This document shows, piece after piece, positions 42,321 to 51,849 of a DNA stretch of 64,000 nt. Each line of letters starts with the position of its first letter. The first letter of the stretch is position 1. The notes beneath the pieces are model-generated. The model made no database searches, was not told where the DNA came from, and saw nothing but the letters and a program-made list of their open reading frames with translations. The stretch spans positions 2,874,258-2,938,257 of the forward strand of contig NZ_JACMIA010000001.1 in the NCBI RefSeq assembly GCF_014252955.1, written 5' to 3'. Position numbers and translations under genes: made by a program. The stretch comes from Stappia sp. 28M-7. GTDB lineage: Bacteria; Pseudomonadota; Alphaproteobacteria; Rhizobiales; Stappiaceae.

Positions 42321-43031
42321 TCAATGACGATCGAGAAGCAGGTCCTTCGCCTCGTTGAGTTTGGCGGCGAGAAATCCGCTCCCCCCCTGGTCGGGATGGA
42401 CGCGTTTCATAAGACGGCGGTGCGCCGCCCGGATTTCCGCCTCGCCGGCGCCGGGAGAAAGCCCCAGAACCTCGTAGGCCTCCTGCTCGGTCATGGTGCC
42501 CGCGCCCGCCGGGCTTCCATGCCCCGCTGCGGCATCCGCCTCGAAGTCTACACGCCAGCCGGGCTCCCGGCGGTCGAGATAAGCCTCAAATAAGGCGCGG
42601 CTGTCCGGATCCCCGGACAGCTCGCCATAAAGGGCCGAAAGCTCTTCGCGTGACAGGCTGTCGAGGGTTCGTCCCTCGAAGCGTCCCACCAGAACCTCGC
42701 CCGCCATGGCACCGCTGTCGTGGTCGAGACGCATCTCCAGGAAAGCGGAGCGCACCGTCGAGGTCGCTCCGCTTTCGCCGTTCTGGCCCTCGCCTGCCGG
42801 CCGGAAGCCGCGCGCGCGCCGCAGGCCCAGCAGCGTCAGCCCGAAGCCGCCGGCCAGCATCGCCAGATCGATGCGCCGGAAGACCAGCATCGCCGCCGCA
42901 ACAGCGAGGAGACCGATGCCGCCCGCCGTCTTCATCTGGCGCGCCAGGTCCGACGGGTTCGCCCGCGTCGTGTAATGCGCAAATGCCAGCAGCAGGGCCA
43001 GAAGCCCGATGCCGAGCAGGAAAAATCCCAT
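42321..43031 (-). CDS. Membrane-anchored DnaJ-domain protein
   Basis: This 236-residue protein has two or three N-terminal membrane helices ([52 protein letters not shown]). A cytoplasmic linker follows, and the chain ends with a J domain ([52 protein letters not shown]) whose HPD motif is intact. The C-terminal J domain resembles mitochondrial Tim14/Pam18. This type is common in alphaproteobacteria and presumably recruits DnaK to the membrane. The start at 43031 gives a sensible first helix. Confidence 0.9.
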   Translation of the reverse strand: MGFFLLGIGLLALLLAFAHYTTRANPSDLARQMKTAGGIGLLAVAAAMLVFRRIDLAMLAGGFGLTLLGLRRARGFRPAGEGQNGESGATSTVRSAFLEMRLDHDSGAMAGEVLVGRFEGRTLDSLSREELSALYGELSGDPDSRALFEAYLDRREPGWRVDFEADAAAGHGSPAGAGTMTEQEAYEVLGLSPGAGEAEIRAAHRRLMKRVHPDQGGSGFLAAKLNEAKDLLLDRH

Positions 43032-43135
43032 GCCTGTCCTCGTCTTTCGGAATCTTGCAGGTGTCGGCACTATAAGGCCCGAACCGGCCTTTCGGGAGCG
43101 CCCGCCCGCCTCACCTCTTCAGGACGGGTCTCGCC

Positions 43136-43882
43136 TCAGCCAAGGTGCTGCAGCAGCCGCTTCGCCCCGCCATCGCCGCCGCGCGTCAACCGCTCCAGCC
43201 CCTCGCGCCCGGCCGCCGCATAGACCGCCGCCGCCTTCAGCAGATCGGCAAGCTCGCGCGCCGACGACCCGTCGAGACGGAAATGCGCGCCTCGCGTCAG
43301 CCGGGCGATCTCGCGAAACGCGGTCTCGGCATGGGCATCCGCGCCTTCCTGGAAGATGAAAGCCGGCACGCCGAGCAGGCCGAGCTCCCCCGCCCTTGCG
43401 CACAGCGCGTCGACATCCTCCTCCACACAGTCGCCGATATAGACGAGCGCCTGAACCTTGCGCCGGCGGGTCTCGTCGATGGCGTGGCGGAGCACCTTGC
43501 GGATCTGGGTCTGGCCGCCCCGGCAGTCGATACGGGTCATCAGCCGGGCGAGCGCCTCGCCGTCATCCACCCATTTGGAGGCGGCGCACTCTCCGAAGCC
43601 GCGGAAATAGACGAGCTGCATGGCGAGCCGGCCGACCTCGCCGGCGGCAGTGAACATTTCCGCCTGGATCGAGCACGCCCGGTCCCAGGTCGGCTGGCGG
43701 CTCATGGTCGCATCGAGCGCGATCACCAACCGTCCGGCCGTCGCCACGTTACGTGTCGCCTGCGCCGCGCCGAGAAACGCGGAGATCTCGCTCCGGGCCG
43801 AGGCCGCGGGCGTCTTGCCCGCGCTCCTGTCGGCCGGCGCGCGCGCGCGTGTCGTCTCCATCCTGCGGTCGTCGTCCACCAT
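43136..43882 (-). CDS. VWA-like domain protein
   Basis: This 248-residue protein has a von Willebrand A-like fold. The first metal-site motif appears as LVIALDATMSRQPTWD, a DxTxS variant of the usual DxSxS, and IGDCVEEDVDALCARAGEL supplies a later acidic pair. The N terminus is charged and disordered. Function is unknown; similar proteins lie near DnaJ-domain genes in Hyphomicrobiales. ATG 43882 sits immediately after GAGGAGGA, so GTG 43879 may in fact be used. It diverges from panC. Confidence 0.75.
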   Translation of the reverse strand: MVDDDRRMETTRARAPADRSAGKTPAASARSEISAFLGAAQATRNVATAGRLVIALDATMSRQPTWDRACSIQAEMFTAAGEVGRLAMQLVYFRGFGECAASKWVDDGEALARLMTRIDCRGGQTQIRKVLRHAIDETRRRKVQALVYIGDCVEEDVDALCARAGELGLLGVPAFIFQEGADAHAETAFREIARLTRGAHFRLDGSSARELADLLKAAAVYAAAGREGLERLTRGGDGGAKRLLQHLG

Positions 43883-44032
43883 TCCTCCTCGCCATTCGCG
43901 CAAGCCTTGCAGTCAGTTGCAATTGATATGGCGCCCATTGCGGAAAAATCCAAACCGCGACCGCAAAAGGCGGTAAACACCGTAGCCGACGCCGACGGGA
44001 ACGGTGTCGCAGACGGGAGGATACCGCAAGAC

Positions 44033-44899
44033 ATGACCAGGCCGAGGGTTCACGAGACCGTTGCAGACCTGCGCGAGGGCATTGCCGCCGCACGCGCCGC
44101 CGGACACCGTATCGCGCTGGTACCGACCATGGGCGCCCTGCACGAGGGCCACCTGTCGCTGGTGCGCGCCGCGCGCGAGCAGGCCGAGCACATCATCGTC
44201 TCGATCTTCGTCAATCCCGCCCAGTTCGCCCCGACGGAGGATTTCGACGCCTATCCCCGCGACAACGAAGCCGACATCCGCATGCTGGAAGAGCTGTCGG
44301 TCGAGGGCGTGTTCCTGCCCTCCGTCGCAGAGATGTACCCGCAAGGCTTCGCCACCGGCATGACCGTCGGCGGGCCGTCCGCCGGGCTGGAGAGCCTCAC
44401 CCGTCCCCACTTCTTCAACGGCATGGCCATCGTCGTCGCCAAGCTGCTGCTCGCCGCCCTGCCCGACATCGCCATGTTCGGCGAGAAGGACTACCAGCAG
44501 CTCGCCGTGGTGCGCCGCTTCGTTGCCGATCTCGGCATCCCCACCACCATCGTCGGCGCCCCGACCGTGCGCGAGGCGGACGGGCTCGCCATGTCCTCGC
44601 GCAACCGCTATCTCGATGCCGACGCCCGCCGCACCGCCGCACTGGTCCCGCAGGTCCTGATGCAGGCGATCGCACGCATCGAAGCCGGCGAGCCGGTGGC
44701 AACGGTGCTGGCGGACGGCACCGCGCAGCTTACGCAGGGCGGGTTCGCGGTCGACTATCTGGAACTGTGCGATGCCGCAACGCTGGCGCCGGTGGGACCG
44801 GAAAGCACCAGCGCCCGACTGCTGGTCGCGGCAAAGCTCGGCAAGACCCGGCTGATCGACAACATGGCCGTCACCCGCCCGGCCTCCGGCTGGGCCTGA
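44033..44899 (+). CDS. panC: Pantothenate synthetase
   Basis: This 288-residue enzyme joins pantoate and beta-alanine with ATP to form pantothenate, a CoA precursor. The class I synthetase-like nucleotide motif is PTMGALHEGHLSLV (residues 31-44, with the HIGH-like HEGH). It is followed by IFVNPAQFAPTEDFDAYPR, GEKDYQQLAVVRRFVADL and the MSSRNRYL segment replacing KMSKS. A GGGAGG lies 12 nt before the ATG, a long spacing, so an upstream start cannot be fully excluded. Neighbouring panB is absent. Confidence 0.95.
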   Translation: MTRPRVHETVADLREGIAAARAAGHRIALVPTMGALHEGHLSLVRAAREQAEHIIVSIFVNPAQFAPTEDFDAYPRDNEADIRMLEELSVEGVFLPSVAEMYPQGFATGMTVGGPSAGLESLTRPHFFNGMAIVVAKLLLAALPDIAMFGEKDYQQLAVVRRFVADLGIPTTIVGAPTVREADGLAMSSRNRYLDADARRTAALVPQVLMQAIARIEAGEPVATVLADGTAQLTQGGFAVDYLELCDAATLAPVGPESTSARLLVAAKLGKTRLIDNMAVTRPASGWA

Positions 44900-44929
44900 A
44901 CGACAGGCCGGCCTTGCGCAAGGCGCGGG

Positions 44930-45364
44930 TCAGATCAGACAGAGTTCGGCGAGTTCCCGGCGCATCGCCTCGGGAATGTCGCCGCCGCCGGCCATCTTGC
45001 GGAGATCTGCCGGCGCATCGTCCGGCTTGAGATAGCGCCAGCCCTGGAACGGGCGGCGCGGCTGCGGCCGCGTGGGGTGCAGCACCGGCTCCAGCACCAG
45101 CTGGCACCGCTTGACGCCCGCCGCATCGGTGAAGGGGCGGATGTCGAGGAGGTGCTGGCGCGCCTGGATCGAGCCCTTGATCACCCAATAGAGCGAACCG
45201 CCGTCGAGCAGCTCGTCGCGCCGGGTCGGGATCATCCTGGTGGTGTGATACTGCTCGGCCGGCTCGCCGCTCGCACGCTTCTCCTCCAGGCGGAAATCGA
45301 TCCAGGCCTGGAGATCCTCGATGGCGTCGACGCCGACGCAGAGCTTGAGAAGATGAAGCGCCAT
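44930..45364 (-). CDS. DUF1489 family protein
   Basis: This 144-residue protein matches DUF1489, an alphaproteobacterial family of unknown function. The chain MALHLLKLCVGVDAIEDLQAWIDFRLEEKRASGEPAEQYHTTRMIPTRRDELLDGGSLYWVIKGSIQARQHLLDI is characteristic. It has no signal peptide or membrane helix. I start at MALHLLK; sequence upstream in frame is unrelated. It converges on panC with a 30-bp gap. Confidence 0.92.
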   Translation of the reverse strand: MALHLLKLCVGVDAIEDLQAWIDFRLEEKRASGEPAEQYHTTRMIPTRRDELLDGGSLYWVIKGSIQARQHLLDIRPFTDAAGVKRCQLVLEPVLHPTRPQPRRPFQGWRYLKPDDAPADLRKMAGGGDIPEAMRRELAELCLI

Positions 45365-45447
45365 GGCCCCTGTTATAGGGCAAGGAGCATGCCGGCAAAC
45401 CCGCAAGTCTCCCGCCCTGCCCGCTATGCACAGGCGAAACGGCAAAA

Positions 45448-45474
45448 GGGCCGCGCAGCAAACCCGCGCGGCCC
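45448..45474 (-). terminator. Intrinsic terminator of the cytochrome c gene
   Basis: GGGCCGCGC and GCGCGGCCC pair perfectly with a nine-base loop. On the minus strand TTTT follows. It lies 17 bp after the cytochrome stop. Confidence 0.8.
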
Positions 45475-45491
45475 GAACAGGATGCCCGTCC

Positions 45492-46019
45492 TTACGGCGC
45501 GCCGGCGACGACCGCGCCCGGCGGCACGAGCCGCATCACGAACGTGTTCGACGTCTCGCCCGGACCGAACGGACCGGGCACCTTGTGCTCGGTCGCAGGA
45601 AGCGAACGCAGATAGGCGATGATCGCCGCCATGTCCTCCGCGCTCATCGAGGCGAAGGACCGCCACGGCATGCTGGGCGCCAGGGTGCGCCCGTCCGGCC
45701 GCACGCCGGTGCGCATCACCGTATCGATCTCGGCATCCGACCAGGCGCCGAGGCCGGTCGCCTTGTCCGGCGTCAGGTTGGGCCCGGCAAAAGCCCCCAT
45801 GCCCGGAATTTCGAACGCCACTTCCGAGCCCGACAGGCGGTGCGCCATGTCCGGCTTGCCGAGAAAGTATCCCGGCGTGTGGCAATCGTTGCAGCCCATC
45901 ATTTCCGTCAGATAACGGCCACGCTCGACCTGATCCTGCGGCCCGGCCGCATCCACCCGGGCCGGCACGAGCGCAAGCGTGGCAAGCAGAACTACATTTC
46001 CAAAATCAAAGAACCGCAT
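45492..46019 (-). CDS. Periplasmic class I c-type cytochrome
   Basis: This 175-residue protein has a signal peptide (MRFFDFGNVVLLATLALVPARVDA) and one haem site, MGCNDCHTPG, with Cys43, Cys46 and His47. The likely axial Met is in LAPSMPWRSFASMSAEDMAAIIAYLRSLP, a typical mono-haem ending. It resembles the cytochrome subunits of periplasmic alcohol or isoquinoline-type dehydrogenases. No partner oxidoreductase is adjacent. It lies 116 bp downstream of liuD on the same strand and may be an independent transcript. Its electron partner is unknown. Confidence 0.88.
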   Translation of the reverse strand: MRFFDFGNVVLLATLALVPARVDAAGPQDQVERGRYLTEMMGCNDCHTPGYFLGKPDMAHRLSGSEVAFEIPGMGAFAGPNLTPDKATGLGAWSDAEIDTVMRTGVRPDGRTLAPSMPWRSFASMSAEDMAAIIAYLRSLPATEHKVPGPFGPGETSNTFVMRLVPPGAVVAGAP

Positions 46020-46135
46020 GGCTCCCTCCGTAAGCGCGGCCTCACAGGCCGCGGCGGGATCCATGCTCTTTCTGGCGCGCATTCTCTGTGACGGCCGTCA
46101 CCTTACGCAGGGTATTCCGGTAAAACCGGCCCGGC

Positions 46136-48061
46136 TCAGTCCTCGTCCGCTAGCGCCACCACCGGCGCGCCCTGGTCGACCTGCGCACCTTCCGTGACGA
46201 AGACCGTCTCGACGGTGCCGTCGCGCGGCGCGGTGATGGCATGTTCCATCTTCATCGCCTCGACCACGGCCAGTCGCGCGCCCTTTTCCACCCGGTCGCC
46301 GGCCGCCACGTCGACGGCGATCACCTTGCCATGCATCGGTGCCTTGACGGCGGATGCACCTTCCGCGTCCTCGGCGACACGGGCGAGATGATCGACGAGG
46401 GTCACGCGCACGGCACGCCCCGCCTCCACCGCGTAGGTGCCGCGGTCGCTGCGCACCACGCGGCCCGCGCCGGACGCAGTGCCCCCGGCAACAGAGGCGG
46501 TGCCGCCCTGCCACTCGATGGCGACCTCGCGCGGCTCGCCGTCCACCTCGACCCGCACGCCGGTCTGCCGGCGGCCGGTGAGTTCGAACGCGTTCGTCGC
46601 CGCGAAGGGGTCCTGCCAGCCTGAGGTCTCGGCGGTGGCTTCCGGCAGCACCAGGGCGGCGACGGCCGCCGCGATGGTCTCTTCGCCCACTTCGCCGGCG
46701 GTCAGCCGGGCAAGGTCCCGGTCGATGAGCCCGGTATCGAAGCCGCCCCGGCGCACATCCTCATGCGCCACCAGCGCGGCCAGGAAGGCGAGATTGTTCT
46801 TCGGGCCGGCGATCAGCGAGCGGTCGAACTGCGCGGCAAGCCGGTCCAGCGCCGTCTGCCGGTCGGGACCGCAGGCGATCAGCTTGGCGATCATCGGATC
46901 GTAGAAGGCGGAGATTTCCGCGCCCGTCTCGACGCCGGTGTCGATGCGAACGCCTTCGCTTTCAGGCAGTTCCAGCAGGTCGAGCCGGCCAGTGGAGGGC
47001 AGAAATCCGGTGTCCGGATCCTCCGCGTAGAGCCGTACCTCGACCGCGTGGCCGCGGATCGAGATCTCGTCCTGCGACAGCGGCATCCCCTCTCCCGAGG
47101 CGACGCGGAACTGCCACTCGACCAGATCCTGGCCGGTAATCATCTCCGTCACCGGATGCTCGACCTGCAGGCGGGTGTTCATCTCCATGAACCAGAACCC
47201 GTCCGGACGCAGGGTCCCCGAGCCGTCGGCGATGAACTCGATGGTGCCCGCGCCCGCATAGTTGACGGCCTTGGCCGCCGCGACCGCGGCCGCGCCCATG
47301 GCGGCGCGCGTCTCCTGCGTCATGCCAGGAGCCGGCGCCTCCTCCAGCACCTTCTGGTGACGGCGCTGCGCCGAGCAGTCGCGCTCGAACAGGTGCACGG
47401 CATTGCCCTTGCCGTCGCCGAAGACCTGGATCTCGATATGGCGCGGGTTGAGGACAAATTTCTCGATCAGCACGCGGGCATCGCCGAAGGCGGACTTCGC
47501 CTCGCGCTGCGCAGAGGCAAGCGCCGCCTCGAACTCGATCGCCTTGTCCACGCGGCGCATGCCCTTGCCGCCGCCGCCTGCAACCGCCTTGATCAGGACC
47601 GGATAGCCGATCTCATAGGCCTTCTGCTTGAGGAACTCGGCTTCCTGCCGCTCGCCGTGATAGCCCGGCACCACCGGCACGCCGGCCTTTTCCATCAGGG
47701 CCTTCGCCCCATCCTTGAGGCCCATCGCGCGGATCGCGGACGCCGAAGGCCCGACGAAGACGATGCCTGCCGCCGCGCAAGCCTCTGCGAAGGCGGCGTT
47801 TTCCGACAGGAAGCCGTAGCCGGGATGGATCGAGGCCGCCCCGGTCGCCTTGGCCGCCTCCAGGATGCGCTCGCCCACCAGATAGCTTTCAGAGCTCGGC
47901 GAGGGGCCGATGGCGACCGCCTCGTCCGCCATGCGCACATGCAGCGCGTCGCGGTCGGCCTCGGAATAGACGGCGATGGTGCGCAGGCCGAGACGGCGCG
48001 CGGTCTTGATGATGCGGCAGGCGATTTCCCCGCGATTGGCAATCAGCACCGAGTCCAGCAT
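46136..48061 (-). CDS. liuD: Methylcrotonyl-CoA carboxylase alpha subunit (biotin-carrying)
   Basis: This 641-residue subunit has the biotin carboxylase domain (SVLIANRGEIACRIIKTARRLGL, IHPGYGFLSENAAFAEAC, KAVAGGGGKGMRRV, FWFMEMNTRLQVEHPVTE) and a C-terminal biotinyl domain. The biotin Lys is residue 604 in VEAMKMEH, 37 residues from the end. It carboxylates biotin for LiuB, making 3-methylglutaconyl-CoA in leucine degradation. The MEH rather than MEN after the biotin Lys, and pairing with LiuB 63 bp upstream, separate it from PccA. GAGG lies about 9 nt before ATG 48061. Confidence 0.93.
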   Translation of the reverse strand: MLDSVLIANRGEIACRIIKTARRLGLRTIAVYSEADRDALHVRMADEAVAIGPSPSSESYLVGERILEAAKATGAASIHPGYGFLSENAAFAEACAAAGIVFVGPSASAIRAMGLKDGAKALMEKAGVPVVPGYHGERQEAEFLKQKAYEIGYPVLIKAVAGGGGKGMRRVDKAIEFEAALASAQREAKSAFGDARVLIEKFVLNPRHIEIQVFGDGKGNAVHLFERDCSAQRRHQKVLEEAPAPGMTQETRAAMGAAAVAAAKAVNYAGAGTIEFIADGSGTLRPDGFWFMEMNTRLQVEHPVTEMITGQDLVEWQFRVASGEGMPLSQDEISIRGHAVEVRLYAEDPDTGFLPSTGRLDLLELPESEGVRIDTGVETGAEISAFYDPMIAKLIACGPDRQTALDRLAAQFDRSLIAGPKNNLAFLAALVAHEDVRRGGFDTGLIDRDLARLTAGEVGEETIAAAVAALVLPEATAETSGWQDPFAATNAFELTGRRQTGVRVEVDGEPREVAIEWQGGTASVAGGTASGAGRVVRSDRGTYAVEAGRAVRVTLVDHLARVAEDAEGASAVKAPMHGKVIAVDVAAGDRVEKGARLAVVEAMKMEHAITAPRDGTVETVFVTEGAQVDQGAPVVALADED

Positions 48062-48124
48062 GGGATGGGTCCTCGTTGAAATGGGCAAGTCGAGCGGGGC
48101 CGCACAGGCGCCCCGCGACGGGGA

Positions 48125-49732
48125 TTACATGCGGAAGACGCCGAAACGGGTCTCCGGCACCGGCGCGTTGAGCGTGGACGAGAAGGCAAGACCCAGAACG
48201 GTGCGGGTCTCCTCCGGCAGGATGATGCCGTCGTCCCACATGCGCGCCGTGGCATAGTAGGGATGGCCTTCCGCCTCGTATTTCTCACGGATCGGCGCCT
48301 TGAAGGCCGCCTCTTCCTCCGCGCTCCAGCTGCCGCCGTCGGCCTCGATGTTGTCGCGCCGGACAGTGGCGAGAACGCTGGCTGCCTGCTCGCCGCCCAT
48401 CACGGATATCCTCGCGTTCGGCCACATGAACAGATAGCGCGGCGCATAGGCGCGCCCGCACATACCGTAGTTGCCCGCGCCATAGGAACCGCCAACGATT
48501 ACAGTGACCTTGGGCACCCTGGCGCAGGCAACGGCCGTGACCAGCTTCGCCCCGTCCTTGGCAATCCCGCCTGCTTCATATTCACGCCCCACCATGAAGC
48601 CTGTAATATTCTGCAGGAACAGCAGCGGAATGCGGCGCTGGCAGCACAGCTCGACGAAATGCGCACCCTTCACGGCCGATTCCGAGAACAGGATGCCGTT
48701 GTTGGCGATGATGCCGACTGGAATACCGTGGATGCGGGCAAAGCCGGTCACCAGCGTGGTGCCGTAGTTCGCCTTGAACTCGTCGAGCTCCGAGCCGTCG
48801 ACGATGCGGGCGATGACCTCGCGGATATCGTATTGCTTCTTCAGATCGACAGGCACGACCGCATCCAGATCGCGCGGGTCGACCACCGGCGCGCGAACGG
48901 GGGCGAGCGCCAGGTCAGGCGCCTTGGTGCTGTTGAGATTGGCGACGATGCGGCGGGCCTGCGCCAGCGCCTGATCGTCGTCGACCGCATAGTGATCGGC
49001 AACGCCGGAAACGCGGGTATGCACCTCGGCACCGCCCAGATCCTCGGCCGAAACCTCCTCGCCCGTCGCCGCCTTGACCAGGGGCGGCCCGGCCAGGAAG
49101 ATCGTCCCCTGCTGCCGCACGATGATGGTTTCGTCAGACATTGCAGGCACATAGGCACCGCCAGCGGTACACGATCCCATGACCACCGCGATCTGCGGGA
49201 TGCCCATGGACGACATGTTGGCCTGGTTGAAGAAGATCCGGCCGAAATGGTCGCGGTCGGGAAAAACCTCGGTCTGGTTCGGCAGGTTGGCGCCGCCGGA
49301 ATCGACCAGATAGATGCAGGGCAGCCGGTTCTCCATCGCGATTTCCTGCGCCCGCAGATGCTTGCGCACGGTCATCGGATAGTAGGTGCCGCCCTTGATG
49401 GTGGCGTCGTTACACACGATCATGCAGTCGCGGCCCGACACCCGGCCGATGCCCGTGATAAGCCCGGCGCCATGAATGGCGTCGTCATACAGACCGTGGG
49501 CGGCGAGCGCGCCGATTTCCAGGAACGGGCTGCCGGGATCGAGCAAACGGGCGACGCGCTCGCGCGGGAGCAGCTTGCCGCGCGACAGGTGCCGCTGGCG
49601 CGCCCGCTCGGGACCGCCGAGCGCCGCCGTGCGGCGCTTGTCCAAAAGGTCGGCGCGAAGTCCGGCCCAGGCGGCGCGGTTGGCCTCCACCTCCGGCCCG
49701 TGGGTCGTGGAATTGCTGCGCAAGATCGCCAC
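48125..49732 (-). CDS. liuB: Methylcrotonyl-CoA carboxylase beta subunit
   Basis: This 535-residue carboxyltransferase has the MccB hallmarks [62 protein letters not shown] and [19 protein letters not shown]. The C-terminal half has [25 protein letters not shown] and [38 protein letters not shown]. It transfers CO2 to the gamma carbon of methylcrotonyl-CoA. The start is a GTG 7 nt after GGGGGA. A probable LiuR operator lies 85-108 bp upstream (49817-49840), linking it to the isovaleryl-CoA dehydrogenase operon. Confidence 0.95.
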   Translation of the reverse strand: MAILRSNSTTHGPEVEANRAAWAGLRADLLDKRRTAALGGPERARQRHLSRGKLLPRERVARLLDPGSPFLEIGALAAHGLYDDAIHGAGLITGIGRVSGRDCMIVCNDATIKGGTYYPMTVRKHLRAQEIAMENRLPCIYLVDSGGANLPNQTEVFPDRDHFGRIFFNQANMSSMGIPQIAVVMGSCTAGGAYVPAMSDETIIVRQQGTIFLAGPPLVKAATGEEVSAEDLGGAEVHTRVSGVADHYAVDDDQALAQARRIVANLNSTKAPDLALAPVRAPVVDPRDLDAVVPVDLKKQYDIREVIARIVDGSELDEFKANYGTTLVTGFARIHGIPVGIIANNGILFSESAVKGAHFVELCCQRRIPLLFLQNITGFMVGREYEAGGIAKDGAKLVTAVACARVPKVTVIVGGSYGAGNYGMCGRAYAPRYLFMWPNARISVMGGEQAASVLATVRRDNIEADGGSWSAEEEAAFKAPIREKYEAEGHPYYATARMWDDGIILPEETRTVLGLAFSSTLNAPVPETRFGVFRM

Positions 49733-49816
49733 CTGGTCGTCCCCCCGGTTGCTGTCGGGATGAGGCGGCGAGCGCCCCTCCCGAGCTTGTCGGTTTCATG
49801 CTGCGGCGGACAGTGA

Positions 49817-49840
49817 ATGACGCTTACGTTTTAGTCAATA
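49817..49840 (-). promoter_or_regulatory. Putative LiuR operator/promoter upstream of liuB-liuD
   Basis: The + strand reads ATGACGCTTACGTTTTAGTC followed by AATA. It matches the liuR upstream site at 20 of 24 positions, including the -35-like TTGACT (complement of 49833-49838) at the same offset and the ACGT...ACG(C)-type core. This is the best evidence in the window for co-regulation of the two leucine loci. Confidence 0.65.
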
Positions 49841-49881
49841 CCATCCATATTTCGCTTTATTTTCATAATCTTGTAGGCGGA

Positions 49882-50529
49882 CTAATCCACTTCGTCCGCA
49901 TCGACAACCCAGGCTTCGGTCGCCGCGCCCTCGCGCCACTCCACGAGAATGGGGTGCGCCATGACCGCCTCCGCATAGGCGCGCTCGACCTCGCCCATGG
50001 GCAGAAGGTAGGTGAGAAAGCGGCTGACGACGGGCGCGAAGAAGCAGTCGGCGGCGGAAAAGGCGCCGAACAGGAAATCCCCCTGCCCCGCATGGGCGCT
50101 GCGGCACTCGCGCCAGATCTCGCACACGCGCGCGATGTCCTTCGAGGCATCCGGCAGGCGCGGATGCGGCGACGGCGTGCGACGCAGGTTCATCGGGTAA
50201 TGCCCGCGCAAGTCCGAAAAGCCGGAATGGAACTCCGCACAGATCGAGCGCGCCCGCGCCCGCGCCGCCCGGTCCTGCGGCCACAACCGGCCGGCGGGGG
50301 CAAGCTCCGCCAGATACTCGATGATCGCCAGCGAGTCCCACACCGCCAGATCGCCGTCGACCAGCACCGGCACCCGTGCCGCAGGAGACACCTTCCTGAC
50401 CTGACTGGCGAATTCCGGCGTATCGAGCGGCACCAGCACCTCCTCGAAAGGCAGGCCGGACAGCCGGGCCGCCGCCCAGGCCCTCAACGACCACGAGGAA
50501 TAGGTCTTGTTGCCGATCACCAGTCTCAT
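49882..50529 (-). CDS. Glutathione S-transferase family protein
   Basis: This 215-residue protein starts MRLVIGNKTYSSWSLRAWAAARLSGLPFEEV. The SS-W-S block gives the probable catalytic serine, and VPVLVDGDLAVWDSLAIIEYLAEL has the cis-Pro and Asp-Ser glutathione-binding motif. The C-terminal helical domain is intact. Class assignment is uncertain and the substrate is unknown. I chose the internal ATG because the first 15 in-frame residues before it are not GST-like. It shares no obvious pathway with liuB downstream. Confidence 0.85.
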   Translation of the reverse strand: MRLVIGNKTYSSWSLRAWAAARLSGLPFEEVLVPLDTPEFASQVRKVSPAARVPVLVDGDLAVWDSLAIIEYLAELAPAGRLWPQDRAARARARSICAEFHSGFSDLRGHYPMNLRRTPSPHPRLPDASKDIARVCEIWRECRSAHAGQGDFLFGAFSAADCFFAPVVSRFLTYLLPMGEVERAYAEAVMAHPILVEWREGAATEAWVVDADEVD

Positions 50530-50634
50530 CAACGCTCTCCCGTCTCCGCCGGTCATAACGCCGGCATCACGCAACCCTTCGTAAATCTGGCAGGGTTAGA
50601 ATGCTGTCCTCAATCCCCGCTCCCGCAAGGTCCG

Positions 50635-51219
50635 ATGAACCCGTTCCCGTTGCAAGCCTTCAGACAGGCACTCGCTGCGAGCCTGTCGCTCTTCTTCGCC
50701 ACGGCCGGGACGGCTCTCCCCGCCGCGGCGGACGGCTACGCCTACCGGGTCGCCAATACGGTCGTGGTGAGCGGAAGCGAAGGCAACCTCAAGGTCGTGC
50801 CAGGAGAACTCGACCAGCGCATCGTGCATATCGAGCGCCGCGAGAATGGCGATGAGCTGCTGCTCGACATCGGTACCACCTTGAAATTATGGAGAATTCC
50901 CGACGGGTTGGCCCGCATTACCTGGCCTCACAGCAAGGGGATGTCGCTGTCGCGCGAGGACGCCATCGCGCTGGCAGGCCGCGAGAATGCCGCGGACGTG
51001 CTCGCCTGGGGCGCGGATGTCAGCTGGCCGCAGATCGGTCCCGTGATGCTTATCCTCTTCGAGGCCGGGCCGGAAAGCTATGGCGGACTGTTGTCCAGCG
51101 CGCCGGCCGGGATCCCCATCTTGCGGCAGATGATGTTCCAGACGGTGGACCCGCGGGCGCGCCCGCGCAGCCCCAGCGCCGCTCAGGCGCCCCTCGGCGT
51201 CGAAACGCTGCCCAACTGA
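50635..51219 (+). CDS. Secreted protein of unknown function
   Basis: This 194-residue protein has a signal peptide (MNPFPLQAFRQALAASLSLFFATAGTALPAAA), then a beta-rich middle (YRVANTVVVSGSEGNLKVVPGELDQRIVHIERRENGDELLLDIGTTLKLWRIPDGLARITW) and a Pro/Ala-rich tail (DPRARPRSPSAAQAPLG). I recognise no family. The start at 50635 is the first that yields a clean signal; the frame upstream crosses the GST gene in antisense. It is convergent with the rhodanese gene (gap 3 bp). A periplasmic location is likely. Confidence 0.7.
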   Translation: MNPFPLQAFRQALAASLSLFFATAGTALPAAADGYAYRVANTVVVSGSEGNLKVVPGELDQRIVHIERRENGDELLLDIGTTLKLWRIPDGLARITWPHSKGMSLSREDAIALAGRENAADVLAWGADVSWPQIGPVMLILFEAGPESYGGLLSSAPAGIPILRQMMFQTVDPRARPRSPSAAQAPLGVETLPN

Positions 51220-51222
51220 GCT

Positions 51223-51639
51223 TCAGGCCTTTTTCGGTTCGCCGCCCGGCAGATCCACCGGCCCGCCGGCCTCCCGCCAGGCAGAAAACCCGCCGGCGAC
51301 ATGCGCAACCGGGGCAAGGCCCATCTGCTGCACGGCGTGCGTTGCCAGCGCCGAACGCCAGCCCGCGGCGCAGAAGAACACGAACCGCTTGTCCTCGCCG
51401 AAGACGGGTTTGAAATAGGGGCTTTCCGGGTCGATCCAGAACTCCAGCATGCCGCGCGGCGCGTGCACCGCGCCGGGGACACGGCCCTCGCGCTCCAATT
51501 CGCGGATGTCGCGGATATCCACGAAGACGACACCGGGATCGCCATGCAGCGCCACGGCCTCGCCGACCTCCAGCGTCTCGACGGCGGCGTTGGCCTCCTC
51601 GAGCAAGGCCTTGTATCCCTTGGTGATCTGTCCCGCCAT
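51223..51639 (-). CDS. Rhodanese-like domain protein
   Basis: This 138-residue single-domain rhodanese transfers sulfane sulfur or binds thiols. The catalytic Cys90 is in FFCAAGWRSALATHAVQQMGL, and the domain begins with VVFVDIRDIRELEREGRVPGAVHAPRGMLEFW. The loop CAAGWRS is of the small 6-residue type. The start is ATG 51639, immediately after GGAGAGAG. Longer in-frame sequence upstream has no domain match. The next leftward gene upstream is the 43-residue membrane protein at 51850. Confidence 0.92.
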   Translation of the reverse strand: MAGQITKGYKALLEEANAAVETLEVGEAVALHGDPGVVFVDIRDIRELEREGRVPGAVHAPRGMLEFWIDPESPYFKPVFGEDKRFVFFCAAGWRSALATHAVQQMGLAPVAHVAGGFSAWREAGGPVDLPGGEPKKA

Positions 51640-51759
51640 CGCTCTCTCCCTGCACTCCGGCACGCTCCACCCGGCTCCCGGGCGGGACGCCATGTTTGCC
51701 GAGCCACCGGCGCAGGGCAAGCCCTGTCCCCGCCGAAGCCGGGCAGCAAGACGCGAAAA

Positions 51760-51781
51760 GGGCGCGGATTTCTCCGCGCCC
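51760..51781 (-). terminator. Intrinsic terminator of the 43-aa membrane-protein gene
   Basis: GGGCGCGGA pairs with TCCGCGCCC around TTTC, and on the minus strand TTTT follows (complement of 51756-51759). It lies 69 bp after the small gene's stop and before the rhodanese start, so it isolates the two. Confidence 0.72.
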
Positions 51782-51849
51782 TTGATAATTCCCGCAGTTC
51801 GTTAAGCTGACCGCCCTTGCGCCTCCGCTTTCGCGGGCGCGGCACCGCC

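Noticed and set aside
43136-43882. Broken VWA metal site (DxTxS instead of DxSxS)
   Set aside because: Thr can replace the first Ser of the MIDAS motif in many VWA-like proteins, so this is not evidence of a defect.
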